Of a stretch of 64,000 nt of DNA, positions 34,632 through 42,152 are shown one piece after another; within the stretch, counting starts at the first letter, position 1, and each line of letters starts with the position of its first letter. Position numbers and translations under genes: made by a program. A model generated the notes under the pieces. That model did not search any database. It saw only the letters and a list, made by a program, of their open reading frames with translations, and was not told where the DNA came from. This DNA comes from Pedobacter sp. MC2016-05 (GTDB lineage Bacteria; Bacteroidota; Bacteroidia; Sphingobacteriales; Sphingobacteriaceae), in the NCBI RefSeq assembly GCF_026239735.1, contig NZ_JAPIVT010000003.1, forward strand, positions 390,931 to 454,930, in the 5' to 3' direction.

Positions 34632-35186
34632 ATGAAAAACATAGCATTTGTAAGTATTGAAAAAATAAAAGAAAAATCAATCATCAGTGGTAATACCGAT
34701 GAAAAGATAATTAGGTCAGCATTGATTGAAGTTCAAGATTTGGAGCTGCAGCCATTGATTGGTAAAACTTTCTTTAATGTACTGGCAGACCAGATTGAGA
34801 AGAAAGAAGTTACTGAAGAAAATAAGGTAATTCTTGATGAAGTTATACAACCTTATCTTGTTTATGGTGCTTTGATTTATTCAGTTGTGCCATTACATTT
34901 TAAATTGAATAATAAGGGTTTAAATACTTCAACAGATTCAAATTTATCTTCAGCTTCAAAAGCTGAACTTGATGCATTCAGAGGATATTATAAAGAAAAA
35001 TTTGATGGTTACAAAAGGCGTCTGATTGAATACTTTGAAAATGATGAAAGTAAAGAAACTTCAACATCCCCAAAAGAAGATACTACCTCAAGCTTTCTAG
35101 GTTTTCATCTCCCAGATATCCATGATTACAGCAAAGAATGGAATGAAAGTAAAGCCTACAAAACAGGCTATTTAAGGCGTAACTAA
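34632..35186 (+). CDS. Head-tail connector-like protein
   Basis: 184 residues, helical: SALIEVQDLELQPLIGKTFF resembles the short helical adaptor pattern of DUF6712 or gp6-like connectors. The C-terminal third is polar and low in complexity. It lies 2 bp after the portal gene and overlaps the next gene, as in head-completion modules. Confidence 0.6.
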   Translation: MKNIAFVSIEKIKEKSIISGNTDEKIIRSALIEVQDLELQPLIGKTFFNVLADQIEKKEVTEENKVILDEVIQPYLVYGALIYSVVPLHFKLNNKGLNTSTDSNLSSASKAELDAFRGYYKEKFDGYKRRLIEYFENDESKETSTSPKEDTTSSFLGFHLPDIHDYSKEWNESKAYKTGYLRRN

Positions 35187-35686
35187 TGGTAAGCTTAAAA
35201 ACATATCTTAATTTTCTTAAAGATTTCTTCAATTCCCATGAGCAAATCAACACCTTATTAGTTGGTGATAAAAAGGATATTACTGGTCACAGCGACATAG
35301 TTTATCCATTAGCTAATATTGAATACTTGGATAAGGCTATCAAAGGCAATGATGATGTGTACAGATTTGAAATTATCATTGCTTCACTCTCTACTAATGA
35401 TATTGAGTTAGATGTAATAAATGACTGCAATTTAATTGCTGATGACCTCGTAACCTACTTTTCTGACATTGATAAATTTGAAGATTTAGAATTTTTCAAC
35501 TCGGTAACCATGAAACCATTTACTGATTCATTTGGTGATAGGGTATCAGGTGTAACATTTGTAGTCAGCATGACAGGCTTTAGAAAAGCGTGTATTACCT
35601 CAATCCCATTAAAGGGGATAATAATAGCACCAGAAGAAGATGTTGAATCTTATGTATTGGATGCAGTATTAAATTTCACATTCTAA
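35186..35686 (+). CDS. Putative head-tail completion / tail terminator protein
   Basis: 166 residues, mixed helix and strand: NTLLVGDKKDITGHSDIVYPL, and a strand pair YRFEIIIASL. Size and place after a connector fit a tail terminator or head-tail joining protein. There is no decisive motif. Its start overlaps the previous stop (TAATG). Confidence 0.5.
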   Translation: MVSLKTYLNFLKDFFNSHEQINTLLVGDKKDITGHSDIVYPLANIEYLDKAIKGNDDVYRFEIIIASLSTNDIELDVINDCNLIADDLVTYFSDIDKFEDLEFFNSVTMKPFTDSFGDRVSGVTFVVSMTGFRKACITSIPLKGIIIAPEEDVESYVLDAVLNFTF

Positions 35687-35687
35687 A

Positions 35688-37604
35688 ATGAAAATAAATT
35701 ATTCAAATAAACAAAAGGCAAACAACCCTAAAAATCCTAATGCAAATGAGGTATTCTCTGCACAAGATGCAAATGAAATAAAAAATGTAGTCAACCAAAA
35801 CGCTGATAAACTAGATGCTGTTGATAGTAAAGTAATCGCTTTAGAGAGTCAGTTAAATAACATTGATTCCACTGTTACAGCTATAGATTTGCAAATTGAT
35901 GTACTTGATTCAAAAGTTACTGCCTTAGATACTCAAATTGATGGTGTTGATGATAGTATATCACAAGTTGAAGATAAAATAGATACAGGATTAGCTACAC
36001 TAAACGCAGCTTTACTTACCAAAGCATCTAAAATTAATGGTGTAGTTCCTTTATCAGAATTACCACCAGTATTTTTTAGTGGTGAAATCACTGGAACAGG
36101 TACTGAATCAGACCCTTTTGTTTTTAGTGGTGGTTTAAGTGCTGAACAATTATCTGCTTACTTTCAATCATTACCCAATTGGGCTGCTGATAAAGTTTTA
36201 CAAGGGAATTTAGAATGGATAGACCCACCACAAGGTGGAGATATGCAAAAGCTTGAAACAGCTATTATCGTATTTGGTGTTGCAGGTGGTGATTCAGTAC
36301 CTGTTAGCTGGAATACAGTTCCATTTGGAATAACTTATTCATTACAGAGAGATAGAACCATTTCATTTGCAAACCCTGTTACTATTTATTCTGGTGCAGG
36401 AACTTCATTTATTGATACGGGTTTATCACCAGTTACCCAATATTTTTACAGATTAAGAGTTACTGCATCTGGATTTGCTAGTTCAAATTTTGATGTTGAT
36501 AACATCACTACAGATGTTGCAGGTAATGTTACACCAGCACCGCCAACAGTTAATGCCAATGATACCAATAATACACTTTCTGCAACCCACGCTTTAACTG
36601 CATCTGAAATTTTAGTAAGTTTTAATGGTGGTGCTTATGTAGCATACACCGGAGTTATCAACGTTGGTAATATCAATTTACCAGCAGGTTATTACAAATT
36701 CAAAATAAAAGCTGCTGCTGGTAGAAATGAAAGTGCAGCAGTTGATTCACCTGCATTTACAGAAGCACAATTACCTAAACCTAATGCACCTACAGCAGGT
36801 GTAGTAAACGATACCGCAAACACATTCAACTTTACTTATACAGCAGGTTACACAACACCAGCAGCGTATGAGCGCAGAATCAGAAGTACTGATACAGATA
36901 CTTGGGGTGCTTGGACTACGTTGACAGCAAAACCTATTGTTATTGGTGATATAAGCGTTCCAGTTGGATTTTTAGAAGTAAGGGTAAAAGCGGTAAACAA
37001 TGTTAGTCAAGCATCTGAACCATTAACAAATACTGTTGCTTTTGTTGAAAGTGAACCAGATTTATCAGTTCCTGTAGTTAACTATCAAACATTAGATAAC
37101 GTTATTAAATACAATGATGAGGATAACTCTTTATTCAATGTGGAAGGAAATTATGGACAATTCAACACTGGATTGGTTGTAAATCCCGGTGATACTGGAT
37201 ATATTCAATTCAACGGTGAATCCAACGTAAAATCTTCAATGATTCAGGTTACTGGTGCTGGTTTTGATTATAATGGTTTGCCAACAAATGGTATGAGCTT
37301 GAAATGGGATTATTATAATCAGGATGGTGCATTTACCAACAAAGCATTCTCAACTGGAAAAGATAATACTGGTGCTGCTTTCTATGTTGGAGGTGTAAAT
37401 ATTAATGCACCAGCAGGTACTGTAATCAAGTGCAGAATTAGATTTGATGGTGAATTTATGATAGCAGAATACTTCTATAATGCTTGGGTTGAAGTAACCA
37501 AAAAACCACATACAGTACCAGTTAGTGTTGGTGGTGTATTTGCAGGTGACAGTGGTGCAGAAAGACCAAGATTAAGATTCATCAAACAATACAATCTACT
37601 ATAA
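35688..37604 (+). CDS. Tail fibre-like protein with coiled coil and FN3-like domains
   Basis: 638 residues. An N-terminal trimeric-type coiled coil is seen around 25-110 (DSKVIALESQLNNIDSTVTA and repeats of that pattern). FN3- or Ig-like domains follow at about 195-280 (VPVSWNTVPFGITYSL), 280-360 and 360-455. The C-terminus (about 460-638) is a beta lectin-like region. It probably is a receptor-binding fibre. Its stop overlaps the start of the deacetylase-like gene, suggesting that both act at the cell surface. Confidence 0.65.
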   Translation: MKINYSNKQKANNPKNPNANEVFSAQDANEIKNVVNQNADKLDAVDSKVIALESQLNNIDSTVTAIDLQIDVLDSKVTALDTQIDGVDDSISQVEDKIDTGLATLNAALLTKASKINGVVPLSELPPVFFSGEITGTGTESDPFVFSGGLSAEQLSAYFQSLPNWAADKVLQGNLEWIDPPQGGDMQKLETAIIVFGVAGGDSVPVSWNTVPFGITYSLQRDRTISFANPVTIYSGAGTSFIDTGLSPVTQYFYRLRVTASGFASSNFDVDNITTDVAGNVTPAPPTVNANDTNNTLSATHALTASEILVSFNGGAYVAYTGVINVGNINLPAGYYKFKIKAAAGRNESAAVDSPAFTEAQLPKPNAPTAGVVNDTANTFNFTYTAGYTTPAAYERRIRSTDTDTWGAWTTLTAKPIVIGDISVPVGFLEVRVKAVNNVSQASEPLTNTVAFVESEPDLSVPVVNYQTLDNVIKYNDEDNSLFNVEGNYGQFNTGLVVNPGDTGYIQFNGESNVKSSMIQVTGAGFDYNGLPTNGMSLKWDYYNQDGAFTNKAFSTGKDNTGAAFYVGGVNINAPAGTVIKCRIRFDGEFMIAEYFYNAWVEVTKKPHTVPVSVGGVFAGDSGAERPRLRFIKQYNLL

Positions 37605-39037
37605 TGATAATTAAAGGCAGAAGATTTATTTTAAAGGATAGTGTTATCATTCCAGAACCGGAAGAAAACAAAATAGTATTACGTATTGGCTTAAATGCAA
37701 CGACTACACCAAGTCTTGCATTTGCCGATATGAAGTACAATAAACAAGCTGGTATAATGCTGGTAAGTGATGATGGTTATGCATCAGATTTTGATATCTA
37801 CAAATTTCTGGAAGGTGGATTGGTTGATAAATATGGAAATACACACACTGGTATTAGAGGTACTGATGGATGTGGAAATCCATTGAATTGGCGTATGACG
37901 TGGGCTTTAACATCAGCACCTCGAGATGTTGAAAAAGCATCAGACAGAACTTTATGGTCTGAATATGCTGATACAATTGCAGCAGGATATGGTTATAGTA
38001 ACCACACACACGACCACACCGGATATGATAAGTATTACCAATTAAAGCAAAACGAGAAATACATTTTTGAAAAGACTGGATATAGAACCAGAACAATGGT
38101 TATTCCCACTGCTGATGCTGGTTATTCTGATACAGCTCCAAATGTTGGTTATCTGATGGTAGGTAGTCAATTTGGTCTTGATTCACCGGATGATTACGCT
38201 GATTTGGTAATTTTCAATGGTAGGATTGATGTTAAAACAATCAACCAAACCAGACTTGATAGATTCTTGATGGGTAGAAATTTCTATGTAACATTCAATA
38301 ATGATGATACTATGGGTATCAGAAATGCCTTGATTAATCCGACCTTGGATGGTTCATCATCTTCTGGTTCTAAATTTATGGGGATGATTGGGATGCACGG
38401 TGCAGCAGATGGTGATTTTACCATTTTTCAACGAGAAATGAATTATATTAAGAATCATCCAAACGGAGGTGATAAATTATGGATGCCATCTATGCAGGAA
38501 TTTGTAGAATATTATGAAACCAAGCTTGATGTAGTAAAGACTGAAAAAATTGAAGGTAATACTTTAGTTGTTGAACTAGATTTATCAACGTTAGATACTG
38601 CTGGTTTGAATAGGGATATGTCATTTTTACTGAATGGTGCAACCATCACTGGTATTGAATATGCTGGTGCAGATAATGTAACTTACAATTCAACTACTGG
38701 TTTAATAAATGTATTCAAGAAAAATCAATCGGTTAGAAATCCTTATCTAGATACACCACCACCGCAGATAATTGAAGCGACTAGAAATGGTAACAAAGTA
38801 AATCTGCTTTACGATAGACCAATTACGCAAAGCCAATTTAGTAATGCTAAAGGTGCTGCTTATAGTGTTAGTGGTAATACTGTTTTATCTGTTACTGGAA
38901 GTGGTATTGATTGGACAATCAATTGTTCAATTCCTGTAGCGGTTGGTAGTGAATTTAGTTACAAGATGGGTAGAGGTAATGCTAAAGGTGTTGATGGAAT
39001 GCTAGTGTGTAGCTATTTGGGTTTCCCTGTAGGTTAA
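37604..39037 (+). CDS. NodB-type polysaccharide deacetylase-like tail protein
   Basis: 477 residues. The NodB motif 1 appears as VSDD (D56-D57) and motif 2 as H134-T-H-D-H138, the HTxxH metal site of carbohydrate esterase family 4. There is no signal peptide, as expected for a virion protein. The C-terminal part (about 320-477) holds beta domains. It probably removes acetyl groups from surface polysaccharide to open the way for the tail. It overlaps the fibre gene by 1 bp. Substrate unknown. Confidence 0.65.
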   Translation: MIIKGRRFILKDSVIIPEPEENKIVLRIGLNATTTPSLAFADMKYNKQAGIMLVSDDGYASDFDIYKFLEGGLVDKYGNTHTGIRGTDGCGNPLNWRMTWALTSAPRDVEKASDRTLWSEYADTIAAGYGYSNHTHDHTGYDKYYQLKQNEKYIFEKTGYRTRTMVIPTADAGYSDTAPNVGYLMVGSQFGLDSPDDYADLVIFNGRIDVKTINQTRLDRFLMGRNFYVTFNNDDTMGIRNALINPTLDGSSSSGSKFMGMIGMHGAADGDFTIFQREMNYIKNHPNGGDKLWMPSMQEFVEYYETKLDVVKTEKIEGNTLVVELDLSTLDTAGLNRDMSFLLNGATITGIEYAGADNVTYNSTTGLINVFKKNQSVRNPYLDTPPPQIIEATRNGNKVNLLYDRPITQSQFSNAKGAAYSVSGNTVLSVTGSGIDWTINCSIPVAVGSEFSYKMGRGNAKGVDGMLVCSYLGFPVG

Positions 39038-39048
39038 TTTTCTCATGT

Positions 39049-39061
39049 CATAATATCTATC
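39049..39061 (+). promoter_or_regulatory. Late promoter motif, copy 10
   Basis: CATAATATCTATC, 23 bp before the lysozyme ATG. It heads the lysis cassette. Confidence 0.6.
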
Positions 39062-39071
39062 CATCAAAACG

Positions 39072-39518
39072 ATGGAATTAAACGATAAAGGAAAAGCATT
39101 TATACACAATGAAGAAGGCTTGGTTTTAGCTGCCTATTTATGCCCTGCAAACGTCTGGACGATTGGTTTTGGTAACACTTATCATCTTAACAATACACCA
39201 GTTAAAAAAGGTGATAAAATCACACTGGAACAAGCGCAAGACTTATTCAACAAGAAAATAAAACTGTATGAAAATGCAGTTAATAAGGGTGTAAAGATTT
39301 CTTTATCCCAAAATCAATTCAACGCTTTAACCTCATTTTGCTACAATATTGGCATATATGGTTTTCTCAATTCAACTTTACTGAAAAAAGTAAATTCAAT
39401 TGCACCTGATGCAGAAATTGAAACTCAATTCAATCTTTGGAAAAGGGGAGGTGGTAAAGTATTACCAGTACTGGTCGCTAGGAGAAAGCGTGAATTTAAA
39501 TTATACACTACAAAATAA
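39072..39518 (+). CDS. Phage lysozyme, GH24 endolysin
   Basis: 148 residues, muramidase of the T4/P21 family that cuts peptidoglycan at lysis. The catalytic triad region reads E15-GLVLAAYL-C24-PANVW-T30 followed by IGFGNT: E-x8-C-x5-T instead of the usual E-x8-D-x5-T. QNQFNALTSFCYNIG is the second GH24 signature. No signal-arrest segment is present, so it needs a holin. The stop overlaps the next gene's start. Confidence 0.9.
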   Translation: MELNDKGKAFIHNEEGLVLAAYLCPANVWTIGFGNTYHLNNTPVKKGDKITLEQAQDLFNKKIKLYENAVNKGVKISLSQNQFNALTSFCYNIGIYGFLNSTLLKKVNSIAPDAEIETQFNLWKRGGGKVLPVLVARRKREFKLYTTK

Positions 39519-39895
39519 TGGCTATTAAACCTGATGGTAAAAATTTGAGAAACTTTAAAAATTTCCCTTGGCAATATGCATTGATTGTCATGCTTAGTGG
39601 TATTTCTTTACTTTTTGGGATTATTATTAAAAGCAATGCCGATGATAAAAAATATCAAAAAGAGAGAATAGAGTATCTAAGAAGTTATATCAAGAAATCT
39701 GAAAATGACAAGGCGGTTTGGCTTAGAGAACAAACTTCCAAAGATGATGCTGAAATTGAAAGGCAGCAAATTCTGATAGATTCTTTGCAAAAATTACTTC
39801 TTACCAGAACAGATAAAAATTTTGAGGAATTGAAGAATATTTTGGATATCAAAAGTAAAAACGCAACCATCACTATCAAGCCTAGGATAAGATAA
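39518..39895 (+). CDS. Membrane-anchored coiled-coil protein, i-spanin-like
   Basis: 125 residues: a short cytoplasmic start, one membrane segment (YALIVMLSGISLLFGIIIKS, about 20-39) and a long charged coiled coil (KERIEYLRSYIKKSENDKAV and on). This is the topology of inner-membrane spanin subunits, and a lipoprotein gene follows. Alternatively it is a class III holin. Assigned by topology and place only. Confidence 0.5.
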   Translation: MAIKPDGKNLRNFKNFPWQYALIVMLSGISLLFGIIIKSNADDKKYQKERIEYLRSYIKKSENDKAVWLREQTSKDDAEIERQQILIDSLQKLLLTRTDKNFEELKNILDIKSKNATITIKPRIR

Positions 39896-39897
39896 AT

Positions 39898-40521
39898 ATG
39901 AAAAAATTAATAATTCTGGCAATTATCATCATGACGTTTGGTGGTTGCAGTACACAAAGAAAAATATCAAAAAATGAATCTTTAGTAAGAGTTCAAAATG
40001 ATGATGAAATTAATAAGGCTTTTGAATTAGAATCAACTAAAAGTAAAGTTGGTAAAACCGATGTTATTGAATTATCAGCAGTTGAAGAAATCAAAATCAA
40101 ACAACCTCATCAAATTGAACTAACAGCCAATTTTAGGATTGATAGTGCTGCAACTTTAAGAGGCGATACAGCCCTTAAGCTAGTAGATATAAGTGATAAA
40201 AATGTATCGGTGACGATTTACCAGAATGGAAAAAACGGACAGCTTACAGCGCAAATTAGAAGTAAAAACTCAATTGAAAATGTGCCATTTAGTGAAATTT
40301 CAATAAAGAAATCATCAACAAATAAAATAGTTAAAGTTGATACATCTAAAGTTGAAAATGTAAAGGTGAAAGAACAAATTCAAATTAAGGACAAATCTAA
40401 GACAGAGGTAAATGAATCAAGCGTTCAAAAAGATGTAAAAAAAGCAAATTACCTTGTTTTAATTGGTCTAGGTTTATTAATAGTTATTGTATTCTGGATT
40501 TTGAATAAAAAATGGTTTTAA
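39898..40521 (+). CDS. Lipoprotein with C-terminal membrane segment, lysis-associated
   Basis: 207 residues. A lipoprotein signal ends at the lipobox FGGC (Cys17). The centre is Lys/Thr/Val-rich and beta-like. A C-terminal hydrophobic segment (VLIGLGLLIVIVFWIL, about 185-200) would place it in a membrane a second time. A lipid anchor plus a C-terminal membrane segment could make it a unimolecular spanin; if so, the upstream gene may be the holin. Confidence 0.5.
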   Translation: MKKLIILAIIIMTFGGCSTQRKISKNESLVRVQNDDEINKAFELESTKSKVGKTDVIELSAVEEIKIKQPHQIELTANFRIDSAATLRGDTALKLVDISDKNVSVTIYQNGKNGQLTAQIRSKNSIENVPFSEISIKKSSTNKIVKVDTSKVENVKVKEQIQIKDKSKTEVNESSVQKDVKKANYLVLIGLGLLIVIVFWILNKKWF

Positions 40522-40549
40522 AACTTATAGGAATTTATTATCTTGCATT

Positions 40550-40723
40550 ATGGAGAAGGATAACGATAAACTTTTCAAGATTATTGAAGATAATCGTAAA
40601 TGGGATGCCAAGCGTACCAGAATTATATTTGTACTGATTTTACTTTTATTTTTGATATCATTTCATCTTATCACTTATATCTTAATGGGTGATAAATATT
40701 TTACCGACTTTTTAGGAAAATAA
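40550..40723 (+). CDS. Small single-pass membrane protein, holin candidate
   Basis: 57 residues: a charged N-terminus (MEKDNDKLFKIIEDNRKWDA) and one hydrophobic segment IIFVLILLLFLISFHLITYI, then a short tail. It is the last gene of the lysis cassette, before a terminator. Holin or antiholin is plausible, by size and place only. Confidence 0.5.
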   Translation: MEKDNDKLFKIIEDNRKWDAKRTRIIFVLILLLFLISFHLITYILMGDKYFTDFLGK

Positions 40724-40745
40724 TTCTCTCAAACTCATAATGTTA

Positions 40746-40776
40746 GATGCAGTCGGTAATTCTGGCTGCATCTTTT
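40746..40776 (+). terminator. Rho-independent terminator of the lysis operon
   Basis: GATGCAG (40746-40752) and CTGCATC (40766-40772), 7 bp, followed by TTTT. Confidence 0.65.
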
Positions 40777-40825
40777 GTTTATAACTCATTTTGCAATTGC
40801 TAATATTATTAGTAAGCTTTGTTTT

Positions 40826-41059
40826 ATGAATAATATTAAAGCAGCAACAGAAACAAAAAACATTAAAATCGGTGCAGACCTGATTTCCATTGAACTAGTT
40901 AAGGGAGATGTAAACCTATTCAGGATTAACATTAATAATGCGTTCAAAGGTTATGTGATAAGAAAAGATGGTGAATACTCATTGACAGGTGAAAATAAAA
41001 TACACAGTTTAATTTACGCAAGAATCATAAACTGTATAAAAACTGGTGAATGTACTTAG
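40826..41059 (+). CDS. Hypothetical small phage protein
   Basis: 77 residues from the ATG at 40826; the open frame extends upstream to a TTG inside the terminator, which is unlikely. Beta-rich start (IKIGADLISIELVKGDVNLF), helical end. It overlaps the next ORF by 10 bp. Possibly a lysogen-expressed accessory gene near attR. Function unknown. Confidence 0.5.
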   Translation: MNNIKAATETKNIKIGADLISIELVKGDVNLFRININNAFKGYVIRKDGEYSLTGENKIHSLIYARIINCIKTGECT

Positions 41060-41292
41060 TTTCAATTACATTCATTGGTGCATTTCCCGATGGTAATAAG
41101 ATAGTTTCAATTACCTCACCTAATGGTGGTGGTGGTAGAACTTATCATCTTATGGTTGATAATAGTTATTGGGGTATTATAGGTTATTATACAACGGGGT
41201 GGCAGGTACGATTGCAAAATCCAAATCCCGATTATTGTGCTGGCGATTTAGAGCCATTGTTGGATTATATAAGATACCAAGCTATTGATTAA
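41050..41292 (+). CDS. Hypothetical small phage protein
   Basis: 80 residues, beta-rich with a Gly run (SPNGGGGRTYHLMVDNSYWG) and a helical acidic C-terminus (DLEPLLDYIRYQ). It overlaps the gene before it and converges with the zinc-ribbon membrane gene. No family recognised. Confidence 0.5.
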   Translation: MYLVSITFIGAFPDGNKIVSITSPNGGGGRTYHLMVDNSYWGIIGYYTTGWQVRLQNPNPDYCAGDLEPLLDYIRYQAID

Positions 41293-41307
41293 CTCAAAAG
41301 AAAAAAA

Positions 41308-41571
41308 TTAGGCATAAGACCATTTGTAATTGCAAGCCTTACAATAACCAAACTGAACTTTTATATAGAAGTATTTGAATGTATACCAGCAACAGAAGAT
41401 AAGGGATGCGACAGCCAATAGAACGTATCCACCAAAAAATTCTTCTATTAAGCACCCTACAAAAAATACAAATGCTATTCCACTAATAACTAGACCTGTT
41501 AATCTTCCTTTTTGAGTTTCTGATTTAGTGTGAAAACTTCTGCAGTTAGGACACTGTTTTTCATTCTGCAT
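41308..41571 (-). CDS. Zinc-ribbon membrane protein
   Basis: 87 residues. CPNC (residues 7-10) and CKAC (about 78-81) could form a split zinc ribbon, separated by two membrane segments (GLVISGIAFVFFVGCLI and YVLLAVASLIFCCWYTF). Both Cys pairs would lie on the same side of the membrane. It is read leftward near attR, away from the late genes, so it is a candidate lysogenic-conversion gene. Function unknown. Confidence 0.6.
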   Translation of the reverse strand: MQNEKQCPNCRSFHTKSETQKGRLTGLVISGIAFVFFVGCLIEEFFGGYVLLAVASLIFCCWYTFKYFYIKVQFGYCKACNYKWSYA

Positions 41572-41601
41572 ATGGATACGATATCTAGATTTTGAGTAAA
41601 A

Positions 41602-41811
41602 CTAACCAATTATTACAATTTTAAATTCTCCAGTCAGGTTAGACAGTATTATTTCATTATCATCAATAATTCCAACAGTGTAATCCCACATTATTGAATT
41701 GTGCTTATAGATAGAAATCGTAAAATTTGGTGTATTGAGGTTATGTTTTATATGAATATTATTACCATCAACGGCTACTGTTTCAACATATTTTTTAACG
41801 CTATTATCCAT
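41602..41811 (-). CDS. Small beta protein resembling a fibre module
   Basis: 69 residues. IKHNLNTPNFTISIYKHNSI followed by IDDNEIILSNLTGEFKIVI resembles the HNLNT beta module that occurs inside many phage fibre and capsid-decoration proteins. Here it stands alone on the reverse strand at the prophage edge. It may be a relic or a small accessory adhesin. Confidence 0.5.
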   Translation of the reverse strand: MDNSVKKYVETVAVDGNNIHIKHNLNTPNFTISIYKHNSIMWDYTVGIIDDNEIILSNLTGEFKIVIIG

Positions 41812-41961
41812 GAAATTAAATTTAGATACAAGATAGATTAAATTCCTTTATTTAAATAAGATATCCTGCAAATTGTTAGGATTTTTATTTACACTAAAAA
41901 TTTTAATTAGCTCTTGATTATCATTTAGTATACTTATTTTAGCAAAAAGTTGCTGGAATAA

Positions 41962-41994
41962 AGTGACAAAAACATCCAAAATTAGTGACAAAAA
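41962..41994 (+). repeat. Integrase arm-type sites, right end
   Basis: AGTGACAAAAA occurs at 41962-41972 and 41984-41994, spaced 22 bp (two helical turns). The same word is found in the left-end array at 5909-5918. In the excised circle these would flank the core from the other side. Confidence 0.5.
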
Positions 41995-42078
41995 CAATAA
42001 ATAATTAAAAATATTTAAAGACCAATATGGTTTTAGCAGCGTTTTAATGCGTATTGTCAGTTATTATTATTAAAAATT

Positions 42079-42089
42079 AAATATCATAA
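42079..42089. repeat. Candidate attR core
   Basis: AAATATCATAA, identical to 5845-5855. The rest of the 41812-42152 gap is AT-rich and holds no ORF. A -7-like TATTTTTG (42098-42105) follows, probably the promoter of the host gene at 42153. Confidence 0.35.
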
Positions 42090-42152
42090 TTATGTGTTAT
42101 TTTTGAATACATAGTTACCAACATAAATCGACCAAAAAATCGTTATCACTTC

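Larger units (their letters stand above)
5845..42089. mobile_element. Apparently complete tailed-phage prophage, about 36 kb
   Basis: Bounded by a candidate 11-bp direct repeat and arm-type repeats, with integrase at the left end and attR before the host gene at 42153. It holds integrase, repressor, terminase, portal, capsid, protease, scaffold, tape measure, tail and fibre genes, lysozyme and lysis-associated genes. It is visibly AT-richer than the host flanks. A long tail is inferred from the 780-residue tape measure; no sheath gene was recognised, so a siphovirus-like particle is likely. No DNA polymerase, primase or replicative helicase gene is visible. The exact ends depend on the weak core repeat. 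Confidence 0.9.

Noticed and set aside
5934..42089. Stop-codon reassignment in the prophage
   Set aside because: Three in-frame TAA codons prompted the idea, but most prophage genes, including terL, lysozyme and capsid genes, end correctly at TAA, and one of the three cases is the host gene radC.
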